A DNA stretch of 64,000 nt. Origin: Diphasiastrum complanatum (Eukaryota > Streptophyta > Lycopodiopsida > Lycopodiales > Lycopodiaceae). Where the stretch lies: assembly GCA_029204225.1 (NCBI GenBank), contig CM055094.1:64008714-64072713 (forward strand). Reading direction: 5' to 3'. Under the pieces are notes generated by a model. That model made no database searches. It saw nothing but the letters and a program-made list of their open reading frames with translations, and had not been told where the DNA came from. Numbering within the stretch: position 1 is the stretch's first letter; every line of letters begins with the position of its first letter. The translations under genes were made by a program, and so were the position numbers. This document shows positions 47,031-58,004 of this stretch, one piece after another.

Positions 47031-47990
47031 TTTGACTTCTAAAAAGTGTTTTTCCTCAAGGATGCTTCATCACAAGTTTTAGTGTCTTTAACATTATACT
47101 CCATAGGAGTATCTATGCTTTTACAATCTTGCATTTTAAACTTCTTAAGCATAGATCTTACATAACTTTCTTGAGAAATGAAAGCTAAGTCATTAGAGAT
47201 CTTAATCTCTAATCCAAGTACATGATGTAAAAATCCAAGATCTTGCATTTTGAATTCCTTTCCTAAGGAGATCTTGGTATCAACAAGTAAATCCATGTTG
47301 CTTCCACATAATAGAATGTTATCAGCATAAATAAGCAACATGATTATATCATCACCAACATGTTTAAGATATAATGATGGATCATATGAACTAATCTTGA
47401 AACCAATAGAAAGAAGATAAGTGTTCAACCTCTCATACCAAGCCCTTGGAGCTTGTTTCAAGCCATAAAGACTTTTCAAAAGTAAGCATACTTTTGATCC
47501 TTTGCCATTCACAACAAAACCTGGAGGTTGATGCATATATATTTCTTCTTCTAAGTAACCATTTTAGAAAGCATTGGAAACATCAAGTTGAAGCATTTTC
47601 CAATCATAAAAGCAACAAATAGTAATGAGAATTCTAATGGTTACCATCTTTGCTACGGGAGCAAAGGTTTCTTCATAATCTATGCCTTTGATTTGGGCAT
47701 AGCCTTTAGCACAAAGCCTTGCTTTGAACTTATTGATTGATCCATAATTATTGAGCTTGATTCTATAGACCCACTTGCATCCAATGACATGCTTGTCATT
47801 AGGTGGATCTACAAGTTGCCAAGTCTCATTTTGCATCAAAGCTTCATACTCAGCCTCCATAGCTTTGATCCAATCCTTTGATTGAAGATCTTCCTCCACA
47901 CTTGATGGTTCTTCAATGGAAGTGTCAAAAGCATGTAGAGAACTTGAATCCTCCACTTGTTTGCCTTTTTCCAAGTAGGTGAGTCTTCTA
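47031..47990 (-). pseudogene. pol: Copia E reverse transcriptase
   Basis: KHVIGCKWVYRIKLNNYGSI, YEETFAPVAKMVTIRILITI and MLQLDVSNAF run to a single TAA near 47561. The same frame resumes NGYLEEEIYMHQPPGFV, SLYGLKQAPRAWYERLNTYL and LIYADNILLCGS, ending at the shift near 47035. The second Asp of the active box is Asn (aac; DN at 47318-47323), a G-to-A change. One stop, one shift and this substitution are the only lesions I see in RT. Confidence 0.92.
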
Positions 47991-49040
47991 GGCTCGGATC
48001 TCTCTCGGGTTGATCTTCTTGGAGTCATTGGTAGACTCGACTTCTCTTGTGATCTTGGCCCCAACAAGTCTTCATCGTGATCAATACTTGATGAAGAGAC
48101 TCCTCCTTGATGAATAAGCTCTTGAGATTCCTGCACATTGTCCTTCATGTACATTCGATCTTCATGGAAGATCACATCTCTACTTATCATAGTTTGATTA
48201 GTAGATGGAACAAAAATCCTATAGGCTTTACTTGAGTAGCCTATCATAATGCCTTTAAGAGCATTAGCATCTTCTTTTTTTCTTGTTTCAAGAGGTACAT
48301 GTACAAAGCATCCACATCCAAATGTTCTAAGATGATTGACCTCGGGTTTCCTTCCATACAACTTTTCATAAGGTGAAATATCTTCTATAGCATGATCTGG
48401 AAAAAAATTGCAAAGATAGTTAGCATGTCCTATTGCTTCTCCCCAAAAATCTTTAGAAAGAGAGGCTCCTAGTCTAAGTGCCTTTGCACATTCACATAGA
48501 GTTCTATTTTTTCTTTTGGCCACTCCATTAGATCAAGGAGAGTAGGAACAAGTGAAATCTCTTCTAATGCCAAAATCATTACAAAAGTTTATGAACTTTG
48601 TGGAGATGTATTCACCTCCATTATCACTTCCCAAAGCTTTAATTTTACAAGATAGTTGATTATCAACAAAAGCTTTGAACTTCACAAAAGTGTCATATGC
48701 AAGTGCTTTAGAAGATAAGAGGTAAACCCAAAAAAAAACATGAGTAATCATCAATAAATGCTATAAAACATGTAGCTCCACCCTTGCTCTTGGTGGATGA
48801 GAAATGGATGTCACTATGGATGAGTTCCAAAGGTGCTTTGGACTTGATGGTTGATCTTTGATGTGGCCTTGCATGTGATTTGGCCAATGCACATGCATCA
48901 CAAGGACTTGGCTCCTTGATCATGGACTTAGGCAAACCATGAGCTAGCTCCAACTTGCACATAGATTGCATGGCCTTGGAGTTGGGATGGCCCAACCTCC
49001 TATGCCATAGATCTTCATTTGAAAGCTTTCCTTCTTGCAC
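47991..49040 (-). pseudogene. pol: Copia E integrase
   Basis: The zinc region is LWHRRLGHPNSKAMQSMCK and CDACALAKSHARPHQRS. The core has Asp in LIHSDIHF and FIDDYS. The frame then shifts to KFKAFVDNQLSCKIKALGSD and GGEYISTKFINFCNDFGI, a stop, and NGVAKRKNRTLCECAKAL, in which the catalytic Glu is Lys (codon about 48515-48517). The C-terminal part (HLRTFGCGCFVHVPLETRKK) leads into the linker RRSTRERSEPRRLTYLEKGK. Confidence 0.92.
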
Positions 49041-49490
49041 AATATCCGAGCAAAGATTAGCATTTCCATTTCCATCAAGCTTGAATACCTTCCAAAATGA
49101 GAACTTGATGCTATTATATCATCATCTTTTGTGATCAAGCAAGTACCATCTTTAAAATCTACTTGTAGACCATCATCATTGAGTTGGCCTACACTTATTA
49201 GATTATTAGTCAAACTAGGAACATAGAGCACATCATTGAGATCAAGTTTATCTAGAGATATGCTTCCTATGCCTTCTATCATACATTCCTCATCATTTGC
49301 TGTATAGATACAACTTCTAGATCCTTTGTATGGTACAAGATTACAAAAAGAGTTTTTATCACTACTCCTGTGGGATGAGGCACCACTATCTAGCCACCAT
49401 ACATTAGAATGCTTGAAAGAGGAAGATGAAAAGTTAGACATCATAAGTGAATCTTCTTTCTATCCAAATCTCCATGCATGAAAAAGAAGG
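49041..49490 (-). pseudogene. pol: Copia E protease
   Basis: The minus strand reads NVWWLDSGASSHRSSDKNSF with the DSG triad intact (49382-49390), then CIYTANDEECMIEGIGSISL and NDVLYVPSLTNNLISVGQLN. A one-base shift near 49095 separates it from integrase. Upstream only a scrap resembling the end of gag remains before the junction near 49490. Confidence 0.9.
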
Positions 49491-49496
49491 TACCAG

Positions 49497-50066
49497 GATA
49501 TGAGGCAGTGGATTAAACGTTTGCAGGAAGAAGAGGAGCTTGAAGCCGCTAAAGTTGCAACCGAAATTTATTCTTCACCTATGTTGGGAGAGTTCCTGCA
49601 GTTGGTGCCAAAAGCAAAAGAAGTATTAGCACAAAAATCAACTCAAGATGAACCAGAAGTCTATCAAGAACCACTTTTTTGTGCCAGATATGAAGAATCT
49701 AATGAGGTACTCCATGTCGAAGCAGCTTGAAAAAGTGAGCAAAAAAATATCACCTTGCCGATACAGCATAAGCAATTTTCTAAAGAGACAGTCGTGATAG
49801 ATGGCGGTTTAGGAGTTAATCTTATTTCTACAAAGCTATGTGCAAAGTGGGGCCTTACAAAGATAAAGCCTGGGACTTTTGCCATTAAGCTGGCTGATCA
49901 AACGACAGTCCATCCGTGGAGAATGGTTGAAGATATACTTGTCAGAATTGTCGTAGTTCAGTTCGTCATTACTTTTGTAGTAATGGACTTACTGGAAGTA
50001 CCAAATGTCTATCGAGTCCTACTGGGATGCCCATGGTTACGAGTTGCACAAGTAATTCATAACTGA
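49497..50066 (+). pseudogene. pol: Gypsy D3 gag end and protease, plus strand
   Basis: MRQWIKRLQEEEELEAAKVA and ARYEESNEVLHVEAA precede a stop at about 49730. The frame then reads LPIQHKQFSKETVVIDGGLG (DGG at 49800-49808, the aspartic protease triad position), WGLTKIKPGTFAIKLADQTT and NVYRVLLGCPWLRVAQVIHN, closing with the usual Leu-Gly-x-x-Trp-Leu-type element before a stop. Its left end is fused to Copia E. Confidence 0.75.
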
Positions 50067-50920
50067 GGTACAGGAAAAATCACTTTTGAAAATTGTGAAC
50101 GTGCAGTCAAAGTTGATCCTGTAACTTGGACTATCAAACCAGTGGTTCAAAAAGAGGATGATGATTCATCAACAACGGATCATACTTGTGACTGACCAGT
50201 AAAAAATTGGGGAGTACATTATGACTCTCAAATAGATACTGTCAACTAGAATCAAGCTCTTGCAAAAATTGATTGTACAGCAAGATATATGTGTCAACAA
50301 GATAATTAGTCCGACTTGAGCGAGATTTCATTAGTGGATCGAACTTTGGATACACTAATCACTTTTTCATTGAATGTGTTGAATGTAGCTTGGATATCAA
50401 CGGAGCCCATACCAGACCCGATTGAAGCTGAACTCGTTCCTGTAAGTCATGCCTTGACTTATGATGACAATGCAGAACTTACTGATGAGTAGATTCTAAA
50501 TCGCATGGATCTGACTAGATTTGGAGTGCTTAATACTCCCGATGAACCAACAATAAAACCGCCAAAAGCAGTTATATTGAAGGAAGACAGGATCATAGGA
50601 TCAATGACGAAGAAACAAGCTAAGCAACATTATAATATGATCCTGAAATGAGAAAATCCACCTCAAAAGATTGATTCCAAGATTTTGCCACCTTTATTGG
50701 ATAAAGCCAAAGAGAAAGTCAAGGATGATTCTGCAAGTCAGAGTTCTTGCAAGACATCACCATCTAGAAAGTCTTCACCTTCGAAGAAGAGTCCATCTTC
50801 TCAAAAGTCATCGCCTCCATGATCGATTCCTGCTAAGAAAGCTAAGCAAAGATCCAAGATGAATCCTTTTGACAACAAACAAGCAAATGAAGTTCAGCAT
50901 GATATGCCCGAGCATTTTAA
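50067..50920 (+). pseudogene. pol: Gypsy D3 linker between protease and RT
   Basis: Interrupted frames include LNVLNVAWISTEPIPDPIEA, ELVPVSHALTYDDNAELT and RFGVLNTPDEPTIKPPKAVI. Ser/Lys-rich sequence (about 50740-50830) follows. The WISTEPIPDPIE part recurs at 53575-53620 (fragment D4). I do not recognise a fold here; long, poorly conserved spacers occur at this place in large Gypsy elements. Confidence 0.6.
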
Positions 50921-51618
50921 ATGATATACACTGGATGATGTGGTTATCATGTTACCAAAAGCACATTATGAACTTGAAGAACAAGTGCCAAAATCGAAAG
51001 ATGTTTACGATGGCCCAGCTAGGACACAGCCTATAAATCTTGCGGAACTAGGAGATCCAGAAAAGATTGTACAAGTTGGATCACAACTTACTCCTGAACA
51101 GTTTCGCGAGCTACGGATATTGCTTATTAAGTATCAAGATTGCTTTGCATGGACTTATAAAGATCTCAAGAGTATTCCGACATCAGTTACTGAACATACT
51201 ATACCTTTAATATCTGATGTAGTTCCAAAGGTTACAGAGTTCTATCACTATAATCCTAATGTTGCAGATCTGATAGAGATTGCTTGATTCCGATTTCATT
51301 TATGAGATCGAACATACCAAATGGGTTTCACCAATTGTCATTGTTTCTAAGAAGAATGGAAAATTGAGAAATTGTGTGAATCTCAAGGCCTTGAACAAAG
51401 TGATGCAAAAGGATTTTACTGAAAGCATTTTGGACTGCCTTGTTGGAGCGGAAGCTTATAATTTTCTGAATGGATTTAGTGGATACAACCAAGTCAAGAT
51501 AGCACTTGCAGATCGCCACAAAACAGCCTTTGCAATAGAATGGGGGACCTATGCTTACAAAGTAATGTCGTTTGGACTCTATAATGCACCAAGCTCATTC
51601 CAGAGAGTTATGGAATAG
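50921..51618 (+). pseudogene. pol: Gypsy D3 reverse transcriptase, truncated
   Basis: LDDVVIMLPKAHYELEEQ and SQLTPEQFRELRILLIKYQD lead to RT: DFIYEIEHTKWVSPIVIVSK, LRNCVNLKALNKVM, AYNFLNGFSGYNQVKIALAD and YKVMSFGLYNAPSSFQRVME. One stop and one shift occur near 51287. The catalytic DD box is missing: at 51618 the sequence switches to Copia B RNase H. It matches D1 RT strongly. Confidence 0.9.
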
Positions 51619-52016
51619 TCGACAATGACAACCTCAATTTACTCATTGGTTTTACAGCTGCAAGTTGGGTAGGAGATGTAGACACTCGTAAATCCACCTC
51701 TGGATTTACATTCTTCCTCAACAATCCTGGAATAGTTGCAAGCAATTTTCGATAGCTCTATCTTCTACAGAATCAGAGTATATCGTAGCCTCTCAAGCTA
51801 CAAAGGAAGCGATTTGGTTGAGAGACTTACTTTCAGATATCAGTCTGAATCGATATGTTCCGACATTATTATTTTGTGATAATCAAAGTGCCATTGCCTT
51901 CTCAACCAACCCTAGATTTCATTCTAGCAGTATGCACATTGAACTGAAGTATCACTATGTTAAAAGCAAAGTTCTCAATAAAGAGGTCAGATTGCAGTAC
52001 TGTCGAACGTAAGATA
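51619..52016 (+). pseudogene. pol: Copia B RNase H
   Basis: After the nested block, Copia B resumes with TAASWVGDVDTRKSTSGFTF, ALSSTESEYIVASQATKEAI, LFCDNQSAIAFSTNP and HIELKYHYVKSKVLNKEVRL. The first acidic residue position reads Ala, the Glu (STESEY) is kept. One shift near 51745 breaks the frame. Confidence 0.88.
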
Positions 52017-52109
52017 TGACAGTAGATGTTTTAAAACATTAAGTTTGGATGCACATAGAAAGTTTTGTACAGAACCAAGTTTAAAGGTCAAGGCATTCAT
52101 GGATTTAGA

Positions 52110-52120
52110 TTAAGGGGGAG
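52110..52120 (+). promoter_or_regulatory. Polypurine tract of Copia B
   Basis: TTAAGGGGGAG directly abuts the TGTTGG start of the 3' LTR, a textbook Copia arrangement. Confidence 0.9.
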
Positions 52121-53073
52121 TGTTGGATTATTCTTCTTCCTACTAATCAACTAATTGGTTTTTAATCTTCATCCAATTGTTTATCCAGTTATGCAGATTC
52201 TCTCGTGTTTTACACAGTCTGCAAAATTACAAGTGTTTTTACACAGTCTGCAGAAATACACGGAGTTTAACAATAGTGTCAAAAATGTTCTCTCACTACA
52301 AAACCCGACATTGTTGCCTTTTTGCTACAGTCAATTTTCTCTTAAATCGACACTGTCAAAAATTGCAAGTAAAAATACAGTGTCGTGTTTTTTGCATTTT
52401 TCGCCTGTCAAGAATTTCGCGTAAAAATATAGTGTCACATTTTTTTCCTGTCAGGAATTGCGAGGAAAAATACAGAGTCGTATTTTTCAAAGTGCCTCAA
52501 ATGTTAAGAAAATGACTTTGGCAAAGTGTGGGGCTACCCCAAATATTAATAAAATGAGATTTTGCGACACTGTAGCATTTCTCGCAAAAAGTCGACATTG
52601 TCGTCTTTTTGCGACACTATCATTTTTTCTGATGACAATTTTTTTCATTTCTACAGAGTTATAGTCATGTTTATTTGTGCAGATAGACTGTCTATGGCCA
52701 AATGTCACCGCTTATCGGTAAGCAACTTTTGAGAAGAACTAGATGAATGCCAACAGACTTCACGAACTGGCAGCCGCATTTGACAACCTAATTGCTCAGT
52801 ATAAATAGTTGTGCATATTCCTACATCAACATCAGTAGAATCATCAGATTAGATCAAGTATTGAATAGTTATCTCTCTCTAAAGCCTGTGAGCTTTAACA
52901 CTCTTGAGCATTCTAGCTTAGTTCTTTAGAGTTGATTAGATATTGCTATTGTGCTTACTGCTTATCAGTAGTTGCGCTTAATTCAAACTTATATTTTAGT
53001 CATTCAGAAATAGCTTACAGTACGGGGCTTCGATTCGCAACACATTGTACTCATTTACTTTTGTTTCGTTTCA
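52121..53073 (+). repeat. 3' LTR of Copia B, 953 bp
   Basis: TGTTGGATTATTC to TTCGTTTCA. The first 590 bp match the 5' LTR; the rest supplies the promoter and R/U5 missing there. The end is set by the CA and the TATTG that repeats the left flank. The minisatellite units start at 52355, 52407 and 52450 (52 and 43 bp spacing). Confidence 0.8.
52800..52808 (+). promoter_or_regulatory. TATA box of Copia B 3' LTR
   Basis: TATAAATAG about 680 bp into the LTR. The 5' LTR has lost this part, so transcription of the element itself could not start normally, while this copy could still fire outward. Confidence 0.65.
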
Positions 53074-53078
53074 TATTG
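53074..53078 (+). repeat. Target-site duplication TATTG (right of Copia B)
   Basis: Identical to 40655-40659. Confidence 0.7.
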
Positions 53079-53534
53079 AATCAATACTATATTTTATTGC
53101 GTTCAGGTTTGTCTTAGAATGTATGCGTTTATGTAATTCTTCATGATAGATTATTTGTCTGATAATTCAATGCTTTAAATGTTTGGCTACGTAATCACTG
53201 TAGTACTAATGATTTCAAAGTCAGTTACTATAAGATCGAACATGATTTCTATCACTATTCTTTTGTTCGAAATTGAAAGGCGTAGTCATGCATGAAGAAA
53301 GAGGAAGATAGTTTATTCCGCTGAGCATGATAAGTTTTCTTTCTTGTCGTTCGAATTATTTTTATTCGATTCTTTTGGACCTATCTTTTACATACCTTTT
53401 CCAACATACTGCACATGTTAATCTGTCTTTTCTCCTATATATTACAATATGGAATGTGAAAATAATTTGTATGTTTTACTCATATAAACTACAAAATATC
53501 TATAGGCGTAATGACTTATTATGCCTACCAATGA
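53079..53534. other. Interval without a recognisable gene
   Basis: A T-rich stretch between the Copia B end and Gypsy D fragment D4; nothing identified. Confidence 0.5.
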
Positions 53535-53832
53535 TCAAATTGTTGATATGTTGATTACTTATGTAGTGAACATGATGAATGTAGCTTGGATTTCTACCAA
53601 TCTAATCCTAGATCCAATAGAACATGAGCTTATAGCAGTTAGCCATGCTTTATCTTACAATGAGAAAAACTGGATGAACATATTTTGCGACATATGGATT
53701 CAACTAGATTTGGGATGCGTCAGATTCCAGATCAACCTCAAGTAAACCCAACCAAAGCAGCTATTCTGAAAGATGGTAAGGCTTTTAGAGCAATGAAAAA
53801 TAAGCAATCTAAACAACATTTATAGTAAATTT
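53535..53832 (+). pseudogene. pol: Gypsy D4 linker fragment
   Basis: MMNVAWISTNLILDPIEHEL and AVSHALSYNEKNW match D3 at 50365-50480. Downstream words (ggattcaactagatttgg, aagcagctattctgaaagatgg, aagcaatctaaacaacatt) match D3 at 50505-50630. It ends at a TAG. It is a third partial D copy in the 49-54 kb part, outside Copia B. Confidence 0.7.
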
Positions 53833-55245
53833 CTTATATGGAATAATTCTCCAAATTAATTTGTATTCCTAGTTTAAAAAGCCTAAAATATCTCATCATA
53901 ATTGTCTTATCCTCAAACTGACAATGGAATCCAAGCCATAAGTTAGACAATGTGTTTTGATAAGTAAGCACTTTTTTTTTTATCATCCTTGAATGTGTGG
54001 TGATGAAATGTCCTGAGTACTAGCCATGATCCACTCGGTAAGCAACTCTGCCTCCATTCACGCTGCTGCATTTTTACTTGTGTTGTCCCACAGTCTGCAT
54101 ATCATAGTAGTGATTTGAACCAAATATGCAATGTCAAATGAGATTACCTATGTGCATATATGCATTTATGACAAAAAACCAGCAAATCCTAATCTGATAT
54201 GGTGTAGAAGAAAACTATTGAATGATGTATTGGTATGCAAATTCGTCTACCATATGTAGTCAACCTATGTAATACATACTTCAAGTCCAATTTATGCAAT
54301 TTCATGCTAAGCAGTTCACCGAAACTAAATCAAAGTGTTATGTCGACATGGATTTACTTACATAAAGGATACTAATTGCCAAAAATCAGATAGGCAATCA
54401 ATCCTAATTGACTTATTTTCCAAAGCAAGTTGTTTTATGTCTAAAAACATGTTACACTCATCAATTCTATAGCCATGAATGTTATTCAATCAAAAAGATA
54501 GCAAGCAGTAGTTGAGAAATGCAATGGTAGTATGCATTTCTTCCCCAATGGAAATGCACCAACCTACATAAGATTTCCCAACACATTTATGTGAAAAACA
54601 TACCTCCAAAATGGGCACAAATGGGCTATGGTCCAGTGCGCTCATTAGAGAAGGTCCCAATGTTAAAAGGGCCTTCTGTCAAGATTTCTTTTATTTTTCT
54701 TTCACTTTTCATGTACATGTGGCCAAATTGTTTGTTGACATAGTGGTCCACATTAAAAATGACATAACTTTTTAGTGGTAAGTCCGATTTTGGTGGAGTT
54801 TGGTATGATAGAAAGTGCTTGATGATGCTTTTCAATGACATCTTACATGACATACTTTTGAGCTATAGTTAAAGAGTTATTGCAAGTTTGTATCATGCAA
54901 GTTATGCCCTAGACTATGTTGGGGATTTTGATGGAATCCTTGTTGCATGTGTTATGCCTATCGAATCCAATCAAGTTGGTGAGTCAAAGGACTCGACTGA
55001 TTCTTCTTTATTCTAACTTTGCTAGAATTGATAGAGTCAATTATGTAGACAAACACAAATTCGAATGATTGTTAGTTGTGAAAGAAACAAATAGTTCAAA
55101 AAATTCTAGAAGAGAGCAATATCAAACAAAATAATAAAATAGAGTAGCATACATACACACTAACATTATTTTGAACACAATAAAGTAAGAAACACAAGTT
55201 AGATAAAATGACAAGCACAAGACAATTGCAGTAGTAATAGCATGA
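53833..55245. other. Interval without a recognisable gene
   Basis: AT-rich with no family motif. A minus open frame at 54626-54853 shows nothing I recognise. Confidence 0.5.
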
Positions 55246-55743
55246 TCATCCAACACCATCAAGAACAACTTGAGCAAGCTCCACATCCTTACTGCTTTCA
55301 CTAATACATGTTATTTCATCACTCAAAGCTTTAACTCTCAAAACAAAAGCATGAGCAATTTCATCCTTCTTTTGAAGAAAATTTTTGCTCCTTAGGGTTA
55401 GAACACTAGATGTAGACTTGGACTCCCAAGCTTTACTAGATGTTGTGCACTTACCAACTTCCTTGAGAAGTTCATTAATCACATTCATCTTGATGATGTG
55501 TAGAGATTTCTTTGCCCTCTTATAATACCTCAATTGTTCTTGAGGTGCCAAATATCTCTCTTCCACACCTACAACAATATCCATCAACTCATTCATCTCT
55601 AGCAAAGACTCCATCCTCACCTTCCAAGTTGAATAGTTTGTGAGAAATGGTAAAACATATCTTCCTATGTTGACTTTGGGGGCTATGCTCACCTTATTTC
55701 TTATGTATATTTTATTGTACATAAAGGTATGTGAATTGAGCAC
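55246..55743 (-). pseudogene. gag: Copia gag fragment (UBN2-type), minus strand
   Basis: A 165-codon minus frame reads VNIGRYVLPFLTNYSTWKVR, MESLLEMNELMDIVVGVEE, HIIKMNVINELLKEVGKCTT, SKNFLQKKDEIAHAFVLRVK and SSKDVELAQVVLDGV, the helical capsid part of Copia gag. The zinc knuckle and everything downstream are absent, and the sequence changes character at 55245. An internal small deletion is likely near KAWESKSTSSVL. No LTR or pol of this copy is nearby. Confidence 0.85.
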
Positions 55744-55989
55744 ATAACCTTCTAGAATAGGTCGAGTTTGAGTTAGGTAGATCCATTTATGATGTCATGC
55801 AAAAGATTAGATGACATGTAGTGTTAGTTGGAATGCAACATGCAATCAGTGCATGCAACATGCAAATCAGTTTACATGATCTACACATGTCTAGGTAGTT
55901 TTGAGAGCTGACATGCAATCCATGCAATATCCATGCATGCAGTTTTACATGTGGATCTATGATATTAGAGTTAAGTAAAAGATGTGGAC

Positions 55990-56290
55990 ATTACGTCATT
56001 TTGACTGTGTGTCGAATTTTTTTGAAAAATGCAAAATAGTCGAAGGTTGGAGAAAAATGTTCTAAGTTATATTTTGGCTTAGTGTCGGGTTTTCAATAAA
56101 GTGCAAAAAGTTCGAAAAAGATGAAGGTCAGTGGAAAATGTTCTAAGTCATATTTTGGCTCTGCGTCGGGTTTTCAAGAAAGTGCGAAAAGTGGAAAAAG
56201 TCGAAGGTCGGTGAAAAATGTTCTAAGTCATATTTTCGCTTAGTGTCAGGTCTTCAGGAAGGTGTGAAAAATGCAAAAAATGTGAACTGT
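55990..56290. repeat. Tandem repeat, about 80-bp unit, 3-4 copies
   Basis: Units begin ttctaagt(t/c)atatttt at 56060, 56141 and 56221 and contain gtcgggttttcaa and gaaggtc(a/g)gtg. A more diverged partial unit precedes them from about 55995. Confidence 0.85.
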
Positions 56291-57657
56291 GTGAAACACA
56301 ATTCAAATATGCAAACTGTGCAAAACTTAGTTCAAAAATGCAACAATCCAAAAATGCAAGGAAAAATACAAAAGCTTTGACACTTAGAAACTTTAGGTTT
56401 CTTCAAGTTGTATTGTTAGAGAATGCTAGAGCTCTCCAAAACACCTACACTACAATGCAAAAAAACACATATGTACAAATTTATGTTGAGATTGGATTTT
56501 AGATATTACATGTTAGAGGGAGTTGTTAAGTGAATAGTGAGGATGCTAAGCATCTTTGTTTGATGTGTTAATATGTCACATATGTGCTCTTGCTTTGGCA
56601 TTCATACATGGAATAACAACATTGCAAAAAATTTATTATACATTTCAATTGTTATCATGGTTTGATTGATTTTCTCTCTTTAGCAGGTAGAATATCTTTG
56701 TTTCAAAAAAAAAAATTAAAAAAAACCTATCTTTCAATTTTTCTTGCATAAAAAAGAGTACTCTAAAAACTTTAAGCTAAATTGAAATTTCATTCCACCG
56801 CGAAAAAGTTCCCTCTAAAAAAATGCATCTATGTGGTAAGGCATAAATTTTTGATATACATATGCATGAAAAATGTTTCACTATCCATAAAGCTTTGACT
56901 GATGTGATAAATTGTTTTGTATCATATAGAATGACACCCGTATTGTTTTTACATCATATCTCACAATCATGGTGAATAATAACATAGAGGAATTTTTACT
57001 CATTCTTTACACAAGAGAATCGTTTTTCTAGAAACTTTTATGGTTATTTGAATACTTTTGTAGTTATCTCTTACTCTAGCTTGATGTATTTACATGAAAT
57101 GTCACTAGGAAGACAATTCTTCCATTCATTCTTCTCATTCTCCTATACTAATTATCAAAGACATTGGTTAGTCATTGCCCTGTTTACATCCGCATTCAAA
57201 CTTTGTCCTTCAAAAACACACAACTATATATAAACTATTTACTCTTTTTATAAAAAACCATAAACTAAATCACATATTACTCTCACCCATAAATGATAAT
57301 TTGTTTGCTCTTGTAATCAAGTTATTAAAAACTTACAACAATTTCAAGTACCTATACAAAAGTACTAAGGACATGATTGAATCAAATTGAAAAATCACAA
57401 AACAATGAGACCTATCACACATGAGCACAAAGCCCACAAATATGCCAAGGGCATTATGAATAATAAATAGACATGAGCATCGCCAAATCACACCTTTGAT
57501 TTCTTAAGGAGGAAATATGATGTCCAACAACATGAGGAAAAGTTAAAATCTTTTCACTAGTACTAGTGGAGATGTTTTGGTTTGTGACCAATAAGGTATA
57601 AGGAGAATATTATTTTAAACTCGTGAACTATTGGGTGCACATGTGCATGCAAGTGCA
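56291..57657. other. Interval without a recognisable gene
   Basis: AT-rich; short open frames near 57048-57390 lack any motif. Confidence 0.5.

Positions 57658-58000
<343 letters not shown>

Positions 58001-58004
<4 letters not shown>

Larger units (their letters stand above)
45989..49490 (-). mobile_element. Copia family E, minus strand, best preserved pol in the window
   Basis: Read on the minus strand: protease, integrase, RT, RNase H, polypurine tract and LTR in the correct Copia order with few lesions. The gag and 5' LTR are missing: near 49490 it is fused to a plus-strand Gypsy D fragment. Its LTR sits inside the family C LTR. Confidence 0.9.
40660..53073 (+). mobile_element. Copia family B with about 9 kb of nested elements
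   Basis: Two direct LTRs (40660-41197 and 52121-53073) enclose gag, protease, integrase and, after an interruption at 42661-51618, RNase H, a polypurine tract and the 3' LTR. TATTG flanks both ends, so the outer element is one insertion. The interrupting block consists of family A, C, E and D pieces. The missing B sequence (integrase end to RNase H start) was lost with those events. Confidence 0.85.
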
